Counted from the first letter of the stretch, positions 1-8,588 are shown. The stretch is DNA of 64,000 nt from Candidatus Nitrotoga sp. CP45 (GCA_945874105.1 CAMCFJ010000013.1:1-64000); one strand, 5' to 3'. Notes: generated from the letters alone by a model not told the origin. Program-made: numbers and translations.

Positions 1-289
1 TTCTTCAGATACGGAAATTCCTCAAACAGCTTGCTCGATGTGCGGCCCTTTATTCGTCTCATGATTTCGCTGGGTGCCATGTTCGGCGGACAACTCACCA
101 GAATATGCACATGATCTTTACTCACGACACCTTTGACTATCCTGATTTCAAAGGCTTCGCATGTCTCTCTCACCAAGTCTCGGATCGAACCGCTACATCC
201 CCCTTCAACACTTTGTATCGGTACTTCGTTACCCACACAAAATGGTACTCAATTTGAAAAACCGTATGACTTCCGTATCTGTATTCCAT
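1..289 (-). pseudogene. tnpA: IS200/IS605-type tnpA transposase, frameshifted and cut by the window edge
   Basis: Read on the minus strand from the ATG at 289-287, behind a strong ribosome binding site (AAAGGAGG, about 6 bases upstream). The first frame gives MEYRYGSHTVFQIEYHFVWV and continues to an in-frame TGA just after SETW, near position 169. The rest of a Y1 transposase continues in another frame: IRDLVRETCEAFEIRIVKG, then KDHVHILVSCPP with the HUH motif (HVH), then MRRIKGRTSSKLFEEFP up to base 1. One base appears lost around 183-190. TnpA of this family excises and inserts single-stranded DNA using the HUH pair and a tyrosine that would lie beyond base 1. A sequencing error is the alternative to a true frameshift. 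Confidence 0.8.
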
Positions 290-321
290 GCCGCACCTCC
301 TTTCGTGCAGCATATTGTCGC

Positions 322-348
322 AGCTAAAGCTGACCGGCTAAAGCCGGT
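322..348. repeat. Subterminal hairpins of the IS200/IS605-type element
   Basis: Two adjacent palindromes lie upstream of the tnpA start: AGCTAAAGCT at 322-331 and ACCGGCTAAAGCCGGT at 333-348. IS200/IS605 elements carry subterminal hairpins that the TnpA dimer recognises, so this is read as the left end of the element at 1-289. The exact cleavage site was not determined. Confidence 0.55.
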
Positions 349-446
349 GGCTTAAACCTTATGATTGATAATTAAACAAATTATTAACTAATATTTTAAA
401 TATGGGTGTTTTCCCATAAAAAAGAATCTGATGAATGGAGTCTGAA

Positions 447-475
447 TTGACCAGCGGCAAACTTCGAGCGGTAAT
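447..475 (+). promoter_or_regulatory. Candidate promoter of the arn operon
   Basis: TTGACC at 447-452 and GGTAAT at 470-475 are separated by 17 bases and lie 88 bases before arnT. The -35 box is good and the -10 box moderate (4 of 6 consensus bases). No PmrA or PhoP box was recognised. The rest of 349-562 holds only a short hairpin (TATGGG/CCCATA, 401-418) and AT-rich sequence. Confidence 0.3.
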
Positions 476-562
476 GAAAATTGATCAATTGTTAATAGTC
501 GTTGGCATTCATTTTCCGACCGGCAGCTCCCTACTGTTTATGGCACGAAAGCTGGTGCATTA

Positions 563-2209
563 ATGGCAAAAATGGAGATCAAACGCTGGTGGTGGCTATT
601 GTTAATGGTTGCCGTGATTTGGTTTGGCACTTTGGAGTACCGCAAGCTGATAAAGCCGGATGAAGGACGCTACGCCGAAATTCCGCGCGAAATGATAGTG
701 AGCGGTGACTGGGTGACACCGCGCCTGAACGACCTGAAATATTTCGAGAAACCTCCGCTGCAATATTGGGCGACTGCGGCCGCCTATACCGTGTTTGGGG
801 AGCATCAATGGTCGTCACGTTTGTGGCCTGCGTTGACCGGTTTTTGCGGGTTGTTATTGGTGTGGTTTGCCGGTACGCGGTTGTTCGGGCGCGAAGCAGG
901 ACAGTATGCGACCCTGATTCTTGGCAGCAGTTTCTTATATGTGGCGATCGGGCATATCAATACGCTCGATATGGGCGTCACGTTTTTCCTCACCCTCGGC
1001 ATCGTCGGCCTGCTACTTGGTCAGCAGGCGGAAGCCGATACTTGTACCCGACGCAATTGGCTCTATTGCGCATGGATAGCATTGGGTTTGGCAGTATTGA
1101 GCAAGGGGCTGATAGGGCTGGTGCTGCCAGCAGCCGCGCTGGTGATTTATTCCGCGTTGCAGCGCGACCTGGCACCATGGAAACGTCTCAATCTGGTGAC
1201 TGGGCTATTACTGTTTCTGCTGGTCACTGCGCCTTGGTTCATTCTGGTGATGAAAGCCAATCCGGAATTCTTCGAGCGTTTCTTCATCTACGAGCATTAC
1301 ACTCGATTTTCCACCAAGGATTTGGGGCGTTATCAACCTTGGTACTATTTTATTCCCATCCTGCTGGCAGGCATGTTGCCGTGGACTATTTTAATGTTCG
1401 ATACCTTACTACGCACGTGGAAAGGGTCGGCGTCTATCGGCAAGGCATTTAACCCGGAGCGCTTTCTGCTGATATGGGTGGTGTTCATTTATGCCTTCTT
1501 TTCGGTGTCCGGATCAAAACTACCGTCTTATTTGCTGCCGATATTTCCGGCTCTGGCATTGTTAATGGGCAAACGGCTGGCCGAGATACGCGAGCGAGTA
1601 TTGCTATGGCAACTCGCTCCTGTCTTGTTGGTGCCAGTGGCGACGTTGGGATTCGCACCATTTACAGAGATGCTGGCTGAAACACCGCTCAAAATAGAAA
1701 TGTATCGCGATTACGCAACTTGGGCCGTGGTGGCCGCGCTGGTTCTGCTGTTTGGGCTGATCTCCGGCATGGTTTTGTTGGCACGCAGAAAAAAATCTCT
1801 GGCGGTACTGGTGGTGGCATTAAGCTCTCTGATAGGCGTGCAAATTGTTTTATCCGGGCATAATACTGTGGCCAGGTGGCGTTCTTCGTACCACATTGCG
1901 GAATCGATCCGCCCCTATGTCAAGCCAGATATTCCGTTGTATTCGGTGGGCACCTACGAGCAGACTCTGCCGTTTTACCTGAAGCGCACCTTCACCTTGG
2001 TTGACTATCAGAATGAAATGGCATTCGGTATCATGCAGGAGCCGCAGCGCTGGATACCAGACATCGCCAGCTTCGCGAACATATGGGATAAGCAACCAGC
2101 CGCACTGGCGATCATGCCGGTTGAGTTATATCCGCAACTTACACAGCAGGGTTTGGCAATGAAGATTATTTTCGAAGACACGCAACACATCGTCGTGATC
2201 AAACCATGA
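563..2209 (+). CDS. arnT: ArnT-like lipid A aminoarabinose transferase (GT83 glycosyltransferase)
   Basis: A 548-residue integral membrane glycosyltransferase, close to the usual ArnT length of about 550. The N-terminus has the family pattern: one membrane helix, then a periplasmic loop with KPDEGRYAEIPREM, GDWVTPRLNDL and YFEKPPLQYW; DE and the following basic residues mark the catalytic loop. About ten further hydrophobic helices follow, then a soluble periplasmic C-terminal part of about 120 residues. ArnT moves 4-amino-4-deoxy-L-arabinose from undecaprenyl phosphate to lipid A on the periplasmic face of the inner membrane. It is first in a tight same-strand series whose other members are ArnE/F, B, C, A and D homologues, which supports ArnT over a generic PMT-family transferase. 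The start at 563 was kept; an in-frame ATG at 572 is an alternative. Confidence 0.88.
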   Translation: MAKMEIKRWWWLLLMVAVIWFGTLEYRKLIKPDEGRYAEIPREMIVSGDWVTPRLNDLKYFEKPPLQYWATAAAYTVFGEHQWSSRLWPALTGFCGLLLVWFAGTRLFGREAGQYATLILGSSFLYVAIGHINTLDMGVTFFLTLGIVGLLLGQQAEADTCTRRNWLYCAWIALGLAVLSKGLIGLVLPAAALVIYSALQRDLAPWKRLNLVTGLLLFLLVTAPWFILVMKANPEFFERFFIYEHYTRFSTKDLGRYQPWYYFIPILLAGMLPWTILMFDTLLRTWKGSASIGKAFNPERFLLIWVVFIYAFFSVSGSKLPSYLLPIFPALALLMGKRLAEIRERVLLWQLAPVLLVPVATLGFAPFTEMLAETPLKIEMYRDYATWAVVAALVLLFGLISGMVLLARRKKSLAVLVVALSSLIGVQIVLSGHNTVARWRSSYHIAESIRPYVKPDIPLYSVGTYEQTLPFYLKRTFTLVDYQNEMAFGIMQEPQRWIPDIASFANIWDKQPAALAIMPVELYPQLTQQGLAMKIIFEDTQHIVVIKP

Positions 2210-2577
2210 ACCTGATCAGCTTCAGCTTGATTTTCGCTGGCGTGATGCTCAATGTTGCTGCGCAACTCATGATCAAGGCCGGCACCAACAGCATTGGCTA
2301 TTTCGAATTCAGTCGCAGCAACATCCTGCCAATCGGCGTTCGTCTTGCCACCGAGCCGCACATTATCGGTGCAATAGCCTGTTATGCGCTGAGCGTGGTG
2401 ATCTGGATGCTGGCTTTGTCACGCGTACAGGTCAGCATTGCTTATCCGCTGCTGTCTATGGGGTATGTGGTAAATGTAGTGGCGGCGTGGTGGTTTTTTA
2501 ATGAATCAATCAACCCGGCTAAAGTGGCTGGCATCAGCGTTATTATTCTGGGCGTTATCATTATTTCCCGAGCATGA
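2206..2577 (+). CDS. ArnE/ArnF-like flippase subunit (EamA/SMR fold)
   Basis: A 123-residue protein of four hydrophobic helices, the size of one subunit of the ArnE/ArnF undecaprenyl-phosphate-aminoarabinose flippase. Its ATG overlaps the arnT stop by four bases and its own stop overlaps arnB by four, so it is translationally coupled inside the operon. Helix 1 has the SMR/EamA pattern (LIFAGVMLNVAAQLMIKAG) and the third helix carries QVSIAYPLLSMGYV, typical of this family. Enterobacteria use a heterodimer of ArnE and ArnF; only one gene is present here, so it may act as a homodimer or pair with a subunit elsewhere. I cannot say whether it is the E or the F type. Confidence 0.8.
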   Translation: MNLISFSLIFAGVMLNVAAQLMIKAGTNSIGYFEFSRSNILPIGVRLATEPHIIGAIACYALSVVIWMLALSRVQVSIAYPLLSMGYVVNVVAAWWFFNESINPAKVAGISVIILGVIIISRA

Positions 2578-3695
2578 GCGAATTTCTTCCATTTTCTCGC
2601 CCGACAATTGATGAAGCTACTATTGCTTCTGTAGTGGAAACCTTGCGTTCCGGCTGGATTACCAGCGGCCCCAAGGTGCAGGAATTCGAGAAACAACTCT
2701 CTGAGCATTTCGGTGGACGTCCGGTGCGCACCTTCAACTCCGGCACCTGCACCATGGAAATCGCCCTGCGTATTGCGGGTATCGGTCATGGCGACGAAGT
2801 CATCACCACGCCGATTTCCTGGGTGGCCACCGCCAACGTCATACTCGAAGTCGGCGCAACCCCGGTGTTCGCTGACGTTGATCCGGTCACACGTAACATT
2901 GATCTGGACAAGGTTGAGGCGGCAATCACGCCGCGCACCAAGGCAATCATCCCGGTCTATCTGGCGGGCAAACCAGTAGATATGGATCACCTCTACAAGA
3001 TAGCTGCCAGACACAAATTGCGCGTGGTCGAAGATGCCGCGCAAGCCATCGGTTCGACCTGGCAGGGCAAGCCCATCGGCTCGTTCGGGGATTTCGTTTC
3101 GTTCAGCTTCCAGGCAAACAAGAATATCACCACCTCGGAAGGCGGATGTCTGGTGCTGAACAACGCAGAGGAAGCCGCGCTCGCCGAAAAATATCGGCTG
3201 CAAGGCGTCACGCGGAGCGGCTATGACGGCATTGAGGTGGACGTGCTGGGTGGCAAATTCAACATGACCGACATCGCCGCCGCCATCGGCTTGGGTCAGT
3301 TCGCGCAATTAAATGTGATCACCGCGCAAAGACGTAAATTGGCGCGGCATTATTTCGCGACACTCGGTAAAGATTTCGAAGCACAAACTGGCGCGCAATT
3401 GCCTCCGGCTGATTTTGAAAACACCAACTGGCATTTGTTTCAGATAGTGCTGCCGGAGCGCATCACCCGTGCTGATTTCATGGCGCGCATGAAAGACAAG
3501 AGCATCGGCATCGGTTATCACTATGCGCCTATTCACCTATTCAAACTGTATCGGGCACTGGGTTTCAAGGAAGGCATGTTCCCAATTGCAGAGCGCGTTG
3601 GGCGTCAGATCGTTTCCTTGCCCATGTTTGCGGCGATGAATGAAAGCGATGTCGAGCGCACGTGCGTTGCGATGTGTGAAGTATTGAAAAATTAG
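2574..3695 (+). CDS. arnB: ArnB-like PLP aminotransferase (DegT/DnrJ/EryC1/StrS family)
   Basis: A 373-residue sugar aminotransferase. In the Arn pathway ArnB uses glutamate to convert UDP-4-keto-arabinose to UDP-4-amino-4-deoxy-L-arabinose in the cytoplasm. The PLP-binding lysine is Lys183 in FSFQANKNITTSEGG, which matches the ArnB-type motif. VVEDAAQAIGS supplies the aspartate that contacts the pyridine nitrogen. The opening residues FSRPTIDEATIASVVETLRSG are typical of the family. It overlaps the flippase gene by four bases (ATGA). An 88-base gap, without an obvious terminator, separates it from arnC. Family length is about 380, so it is complete. Confidence 0.88.
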   Translation: MSEFLPFSRPTIDEATIASVVETLRSGWITSGPKVQEFEKQLSEHFGGRPVRTFNSGTCTMEIALRIAGIGHGDEVITTPISWVATANVILEVGATPVFADVDPVTRNIDLDKVEAAITPRTKAIIPVYLAGKPVDMDHLYKIAARHKLRVVEDAAQAIGSTWQGKPIGSFGDFVSFSFQANKNITTSEGGCLVLNNAEEAALAEKYRLQGVTRSGYDGIEVDVLGGKFNMTDIAAAIGLGQFAQLNVITAQRRKLARHYFATLGKDFEAQTGAQLPPADFENTNWHLFQIVLPERITRADFMARMKDKSIGIGYHYAPIHLFKLYRALGFKEGMFPIAERVGRQIVSLPMFAAMNESDVERTCVAMCEVLKN

Positions 3696-3783
3696 CGCAC
3701 GCTATGCTGCTGGCCAACCCTAATTTTGCTTATACCCATTCCCGGTTTCGTTAACCTCACCCTCTGCGGTAAAATGCTGCGCC

Positions 3784-4722
3784 ATGAATACTCCCCAACT
3801 TTCCGTCGTCATTCCTGTTTATAACGAAGAAGAAGGTCTGCAGACCTTGTTCGATCGTTTATATCCGACATTGGATAATCTCGGTATTAGCTACGAGATT
3901 GTGTTTATAAATGATGGCAGCCGTGATCGTTCGGCAGCCATCCTGCGCGAGCAATTCCAGCGCCGCCAAGATGTAACGCGGGTGATCCTGTTTAATGGCA
4001 ATTTTGGTCAGCATATGGCGATCACTGCGGGCTTTGAACATGTACGCGGTGCGCGCGTAGTAACTCTGGACGCCGACCTGCAAAATCCTCCGGAAGAAAT
4101 AGCCAAGCTGCTCGCCAAGATGGATGAGGGTTACGATTACATCGGTTCAATCCGTAAGCAGCGCAATGATAGTTGGTGGCGGCATGCGGGTTCACGCGCC
4201 ATGAACCAGCTACGCGAACGTATTACGAATATTAAAATGACTGATCAGGGCTGCATGTTGCGCGCGTATGACCGCCCCCTCATTGATGCGATCAATAGTT
4301 GCAAGGAGGTGAATACTTTTGTCCCGGCGCTGGCCTATACCTTTGCGCGTAATCCCGCCGAGGTGATGGTTGAACATGAAGAACGTGCGCTGGGTGAATC
4401 AAAATATTCGTTGTACAGCCTGATTCGTCTTAATTTTGACCTGATGACCGGATTTTCTGTCGTGCCCCTGCAATGGTTTTCCATGGCTGGAATTTCAATT
4501 TCAGTGATGTCAGCATTCTTCGTGGTCTTTCTTCTAGTGCGTCGCCTGTTTGTCGGCCCCGAAGCGGAAGGGCTGTTTACCCTGTTCGCCATCGCTTTTT
4601 TCCTGATTGGCCTCACCCTGTTCGGCATCGGTCTACTGGGGGAATACATCGGCCGCATTTATCTGCAAGTGCGCCATCGTCCGCGCTATTTGATTCAAGC
4701 TGTATTGGACAAAACTGAATGA
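3784..4722 (+). CDS. arnC: ArnC-like undecaprenyl-phosphate aminosugar transferase (GT2)
   Basis: A 312-residue GT2 glycosyltransferase with two C-terminal membrane helices, the ArnC/GtrB architecture. The N-terminus reads LSVVIPVYNEEEGLQTLF; the metal-binding motif is in VTLDADLQNPPEEIAKLL; GSIRKQRNDSWWRHAGSR follows. Hydrophobic helices lie near residues 235-260 and 270-295. ArnC attaches 4-deoxy-4-formamido-L-arabinose to undecaprenyl phosphate at the cytoplasmic face. Its stop overlaps the start of the formyltransferase gene by four bases, so the two are coupled. A dolichol-phosphate-mannose-type transferase would look similar; the neighbours decide the assignment. Confidence 0.87.
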   Translation: MNTPQLSVVIPVYNEEEGLQTLFDRLYPTLDNLGISYEIVFINDGSRDRSAAILREQFQRRQDVTRVILFNGNFGQHMAITAGFEHVRGARVVTLDADLQNPPEEIAKLLAKMDEGYDYIGSIRKQRNDSWWRHAGSRAMNQLRERITNIKMTDQGCMLRAYDRPLIDAINSCKEVNTFVPALAYTFARNPAEVMVEHEERALGESKYSLYSLIRLNFDLMTGFSVVPLQWFSMAGISISVMSAFFVVFLLVRRLFVGPEAEGLFTLFAIAFFLIGLTLFGIGLLGEYIGRIYLQVRHRPRYLIQAVLDKTE

Positions 4723-5645
4723 CGCGCGTGGTAGCTTTTGCTTACCATAACGTGGGTGTCCGTTGCCTGTCTGTATTACTGGCGCATGGCATAGAGGTGG
4801 CGCTGGTGGTTACTCATCGCGACAATCCGAAAGAAAATATCTGGTTTGCCAGCGTGGCCGAGTTGGCTGCGCTGCATGGCATTCCGGTCATCACACCGGA
4901 CAATCCAAATACCGCAGAAGTGCTTGAGCAGATTCGAGCACTACAACCAGACTTTCTTTTTTCCTTCTATTATCGCGAAATGTTCAAGCGCGAGTTGCTG
5001 GAAATTCCTAAACATGGTGCGCTCAACATGCATGGCTCGCTGCTACCGAAATATCGAGGCCGGGTGCCGGTAAATTGGGCCATCATTAACGGCGAAACAG
5101 AAACTGGCGCGACACTGCATTACATGACTGAAAAGCCGGACAACGGCGCGGTGTTAGCGCAACAGGCCGTACCCATATTGCCTGATGACACGGCATTCGA
5201 CGTATTTCAAAAAGTCACTGTAGCGGCTGAAATCGCGTTGAATGCTTGCTTGCCCGCTCTACTTGCGGGTACAGCAAAACCAGTAATGCAGGATTTGAGC
5301 CAAGGTGCATATTTCGGTGGACGCAAACCGGAGGATGGCATTATTGACTGGTCGCAAAACGCGCGCAGCATACACAACCTGGTGCGTGCTGTGGCGCCGC
5401 CCTATCCGGGTGCAACCACACAACTTTTGGGCAAACCTATGCGCATCCTGCAAACGCTGGTCACAACTTGCGCGGCAACGGGTGAGACACCTGCTTTCTA
5501 TGTCAAGGAAGGCAAGGCATACGCTATTTGCGGGCAAGGCGAACTGCGTGTAGTGCGTTTTGAGCTGGATGGCATAGAGATGAGCGCCACAGAGTTTGTT
5601 ACGCAGCATGGGGCGGCAAGATTTGAGTTTGGCGCACCTCAATAA
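4719..5645 (+). CDS. arnA: ArnA formyltransferase domain, stand-alone
   Basis: A 308-residue protein equal to the N-terminal half of ArnA, which N-formylates UDP-4-amino-arabinose using 10-formyl-tetrahydrofolate. The catalytic set is present: Asn and His in ALNMHGSLLPKYRG and Asp in MTEKPDNGAVLAQQ. GGRKPEDGIIDW marks the start of the C-terminal OB-like subdomain. Enterobacterial ArnA is about 660 residues and carries an NAD-dependent UDP-glucuronate decarboxylase as its second half; that half is absent here and from the rest of the window, as is ugd. The upstream keto-sugar must therefore come from enzymes encoded elsewhere. Not Fmt: the context and the lack of the Fmt C-terminal region argue against methionyl-tRNA formylation. 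Confidence 0.87.
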   Translation: MTRVVAFAYHNVGVRCLSVLLAHGIEVALVVTHRDNPKENIWFASVAELAALHGIPVITPDNPNTAEVLEQIRALQPDFLFSFYYREMFKRELLEIPKHGALNMHGSLLPKYRGRVPVNWAIINGETETGATLHYMTEKPDNGAVLAQQAVPILPDDTAFDVFQKVTVAAEIALNACLPALLAGTAKPVMQDLSQGAYFGGRKPEDGIIDWSQNARSIHNLVRAVAPPYPGATTQLLGKPMRILQTLVTTCAATGETPAFYVKEGKAYAICGQGELRVVRFELDGIEMSATEFVTQHGAARFEFGAPQ

Positions 5646-5671
5646 TTATTACAGGCGGGAATACAATTTTC

Positions 5672-6568
5672 ATGCCCCAGTTAGCTCTTAAAATTGACGT
5701 TGATACCTATCGCGGCACGCGCGAGGGTGTTCCGCGTTTGGTAGAAACGTTGAAGCGACATGATGCGCAAGCCACATTTTTCTTTACTCTCGGCCCTGAC
5801 CACACAGGGCGCGCTATCCGACGTGTATTCCGCCCCGGATTTTTAGGCAAGGTATCGCGTACCTCAGTGCTGGAACACTACGGCATCAAGACGTTACTGT
5901 ATGGCACCTTGTTGCCTGGGCCGGATATTGGACGCAGCTGTACACAGATATTACGCTCGGTACGCGATGCAGGTTTTGAAGTCGGCATTCATTGCTACGA
6001 CCATATCCGCTGGCAGGATTTTGTCGCGGGCAAAGATGCCGAATGGACAAGGCGCGAGATGAAGCGCGCCGTGAATAGATTTATCGAGATTTTTGGCGTA
6101 GCGCCCAAGGCGCATGCTGCTGCTGGTTGGCAGATGAACCGGCATGCCCTGCGCTTGATGCAGCTACTCGATTTTGATTACAGCTCTGACACGCGCGGCA
6201 CACATCCCTTTACCCCCACTTGGGATGCCGAGATTGTTGCCTGCCCGCAACTGCCTACCACCTTGCCTACGTTGGATGAAATCATCAACCGAGAGGGGGT
6301 CACGCTGGAAAATGTGGCGCAGCACTTACTGCGGCTGACTGCAAATCCCCCTGCTACGGGTCATGTATTTACGCTGCATGCCGAGTTGGAAGGCGGCAAG
6401 TGGATGCCGGTATTCGAACAACTCATCACGGGCTGGAAAGAGCAAGGCTACGAACTTGTTTCATTGCACCAGTATTTGGAAAATCTTGAAGGCACTCTGC
6501 CACGAGATGAGCTGGTGATAGGGACAGTGGATGGGCGTAGCGGGACACTGGCCATGCAGGGAAAATAA
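5672..6568 (+). CDS. arnD: ArnD-like deformylase (NodB/polysaccharide deacetylase fold)
   Basis: A 298-residue NodB-fold hydrolase. ArnD removes the formyl group from undecaprenyl-phosphate-formamido-arabinose before ArnT uses the sugar. The opening LALKIDVDTYRGTREGVPRL supplies the NodB Asp, RHDAQATFFFTLGPD follows, and GIHCYDHIRWQDF holds the histidine region. AGWQMNRHALRLM and FDYSSDTRGTHPF match the ArnD subgroup. It starts 26 bases after arnA, with GGCGGGAA upstream of the ATG. It is the last arn gene; a repeat element begins 27 bases beyond the stop. Confidence 0.87.
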   Translation: MPQLALKIDVDTYRGTREGVPRLVETLKRHDAQATFFFTLGPDHTGRAIRRVFRPGFLGKVSRTSVLEHYGIKTLLYGTLLPGPDIGRSCTQILRSVRDAGFEVGIHCYDHIRWQDFVAGKDAEWTRREMKRAVNRFIEIFGVAPKAHAAAGWQMNRHALRLMQLLDFDYSSDTRGTHPFTPTWDAEIVACPQLPTTLPTLDEIINREGVTLENVAQHLLRLTANPPATGHVFTLHAELEGGKWMPVFEQLITGWKEQGYELVSLHQYLENLEGTLPRDELVIGTVDGRSGTLAMQGK

Positions 6569-6594
6569 GCGCGGTGGGCTCCGGAATTTCAGTT

Positions 6595-6814
6595 TAGTAT
6601 CACAAATCGTAAATAACGAAACATATTAATTTGGATTTACCCGCAGCATGGCAGCTGAGTTACGGTAATTGCCCTCTCCCTAACCCTCTCCCGTAAACGG
6701 GAGAGGGGACGATCACCCTCTCTCCCGCTTGCGGGAGAGAGTTGGAGAGAGGGTTGGCGTAACTGAGCACACACTATGCAACGTATGTTTCGCAATTAAC
6801 AGATCGTGATACTA
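6595..6814. repeat. MITE-like element copy 1 with 9-bp terminal inverted repeats
   Basis: The ends are TAGTATCAC (6595-6603) and GTGATACTA (6806-6814), exact inverted repeats. The 220-bp body contains a GC-rich hairpin core at 6672-6755 (ccctctccc...gggagagggg...ccctctctcccgc/gcgggagagag). A second copy lies at 33230-33384 with the same outer sequence (AAATCGTAAATAACGA, CGCAATTAAC) and the same core. Copy 1 has extra arms around the core (CTGAGTTACG and CGTAACTGAG, nearly inverted), which suggests nesting of two repeat types. Its right end supplies the TAG stop codon of the diguanylate cyclase gene. No transposase is encoded. Confidence 0.75.
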
Positions 6815-8452
6815 GGTTGCGAAGTATGCCCGGTTGCGGCCAGCATGTTTCGCTTCATAGAGCGCGCTGTCGGCACGGGCAAACACCGCTGTCGGAGTGG
6901 CGTCATCGGACTGCTGGCATTGCACGACACCGATACTCACCGTTACCGATACTATCTGGCCGTTGGAATTGTAGCGCATGTCATTTACCTGAGAACGGAT
7001 GCGCTCCGCCGTTCTCAGCGCCATTTCCGCCGTTGTTTCGACCATGATAATGATGAATTCATCGCCACCATAGCGCGCAGCGAAATCCACGCTGCGAATC
7101 GACCGGCCGAGTATCTTGGCCACAGCGACAATTACCTCATCACCTGCAATATGTCCGTGGCTGTCATTGAGAGTCTTGAAGTAATCGATATCCATCATGA
7201 GTACTGCAAAGGGCCGCTGGTTGCGTTTGAATCGGGCGAGCTCATCTTTCAGGATCGCATCGAGTTTACTGCGGTTATACAAACCGGTAAGGCCATCGGT
7301 AATTGAGAGCGTCTCAAGCAGCTGATTCTGTTGCTTCATCGCTTTATTTGTGGCCACTACTTCGGCATGACTATGCCGCAGCTTGTCCGCCATTTGGTTA
7401 AATATCCGGGTAAGGTGGCCGAATTCATCATTTCGTGTTTCAGGTAGTTGCACATCAAGATCGCCGTCGGCGATGCTTTTGGCTGCATCAATCAGATGCT
7501 GCAGCGGCGTGACAATTGAACGCCCCATCCGAAAAGCCACCGCTGTCACTACCAACACAAGTGTGCATACCAGTGCCAGAAACAGATTGCGCAAATCCAC
7601 CCAGGCAGCGTAGACATCGGCACGATCCCGCTCTGCCACTACTGTGACCGGTAGCACGGCAGGCGTATCTGCCAGCCCGATGACTTCACGATGCATGAGC
7701 CCTTGAAAGACCAGGGGCTCGCCGGGTCGTGCCAGGAGTTGCCGCAGAACCGCCGCATCCAGTGTCAATAGTTTGGTTGCACTGGCGCGGCTGCTAAGCA
7801 GCTCCCTGCCGTTCTGGTCCAGCAATAGCACATCGCCCAGCGGTGATTTCGTCGCGCTTTTTAGATGGGATTGCGCGGTGCGTAGATCAAGCACCGCCAC
7901 TAATGCACCCAACAATATGTTGTCGTATGACAATACCGGAACCGCAACGCTGAGCGTCGCGGTGGCGCGCTGCTCTTCCCAATGGGGTGGCACGAGCACA
8001 ATACCTTCGGTGAGCGCACTCTCCGGCCAGCTTTGCGGCAAAATTACAGCGGAGGGTGCCGCTGCGCTGCTGGCCACAATCTGCCCGGCAGCATCCACTG
8101 CGGTTAATTCCAATATGGTGTCAAGTTTTGACTGCACCGAACGCAGATAGTGCGTCAATTCCTGCGGAGTTTTACCGGGCTTTCCCGCAAGCGGGTGAGC
8201 AGACGCAAACAGTCCTTCGATGACAGGATTGGATGTGGACAATGCGCGCACTGCGTGGATATGTTTATTGATCCACAGCTCCAACTCACGGCTGGCCTGG
8301 CTTGCCAAGGCACGCAGTTCACGGGTCACATTGCCGTTAATCTGCGCCTCGTTCTGGCGGAATGACAGCAGCCCCAAGCCCAGCGACGGGATAAGCGTGG
8401 CTATGACGGCAAAAACAAAAATTTTGCTTTTAATGCTCGTCAACAACACCAT
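6812..8452 (-). CDS. Membrane-bound diguanylate cyclase (periplasmic sensor-HAMP-GGDEF)
   Basis: A 546-residue protein. An N-terminal membrane helix (about residues 10-30) is followed by a periplasmic sensor region of about 250 residues, probably Cache-type. A second helix near 290-310 leads to a HAMP linker (SIVTPLQHLIDAAKSIADGD), a short coiled coil and a GGDEF domain. The active site ARYGGDEFIIIM is intact, and the inhibitory I-site RSVD lies five residues before it, so product-inhibited synthesis of cyclic di-GMP is expected. It is monocistronic. The TAG stop lies in the terminal repeat of the element at 6595-6814, so its last residues may have been set by that insertion. The ligand is unknown. 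Confidence 0.88.
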   Translation of the reverse strand: MVLLTSIKSKIFVFAVIATLIPSLGLGLLSFRQNEAQINGNVTRELRALASQASRELELWINKHIHAVRALSTSNPVIEGLFASAHPLAGKPGKTPQELTHYLRSVQSKLDTILELTAVDAAGQIVASSAAAPSAVILPQSWPESALTEGIVLVPPHWEEQRATATLSVAVPVLSYDNILLGALVAVLDLRTAQSHLKSATKSPLGDVLLLDQNGRELLSSRASATKLLTLDAAVLRQLLARPGEPLVFQGLMHREVIGLADTPAVLPVTVVAERDRADVYAAWVDLRNLFLALVCTLVLVVTAVAFRMGRSIVTPLQHLIDAAKSIADGDLDVQLPETRNDEFGHLTRIFNQMADKLRHSHAEVVATNKAMKQQNQLLETLSITDGLTGLYNRSKLDAILKDELARFKRNQRPFAVLMMDIDYFKTLNDSHGHIAGDEVIVAVAKILGRSIRSVDFAARYGGDEFIIIMVETTAEMALRTAERIRSQVNDMRYNSNGQIVSVTVSIGVVQCQQSDDATPTAVFARADSALYEAKHAGRNRAYFAT

Positions 8453-8491
8453 TTGTATGAATTTCCTTGTTAAAAAATAACAAAAGTGGCC

Positions 8492-8588
8492 CTATGTGAA
8501 ATAAAGTGGGTACTCAATTTTCAACTTCCCGCATTCCAACCTCCTGCACTTGAACTTATCGAACGGTTACCCACTACGAATCACATAG
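8492..8588. repeat. 97-bp fold-back element with paired 8-bp arms
   Basis: CTATGTGA (8492-8499) pairs with TCACATAG (8581-8588), and AGTGGGTA (8505-8512) pairs with TACCCACT (8568-8575), with five-base spacers between the arms on both sides. It lies between the diguanylate cyclase start and the hybrid kinase stop. A related but decayed sequence lies at 14126-14215. It may be a small mobile repeat or a structured intergenic element; it has no T-run expected of a simple terminator. Confidence 0.5.

Noticed and set aside
766-1452. 228-codon open frame on the plus strand
   Set aside because: It is a shifted-frame shadow inside arnT.
2442-3308. 288-codon open frame on the minus strand
   Set aside because: It is antisense to arnB; the protein has no recognisable motifs and arnB is certain.
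6672-6755. CRISPR-like repetition of ccctctccc motifs
   Set aside because: It is two nested hairpins and not regularly spaced repeats with unique spacers.
6806-7306. 166-codon open frame on the plus strand
   Set aside because: It lies antisense to the GGDEF domain of the gene at 6812-8452 and has no family features.
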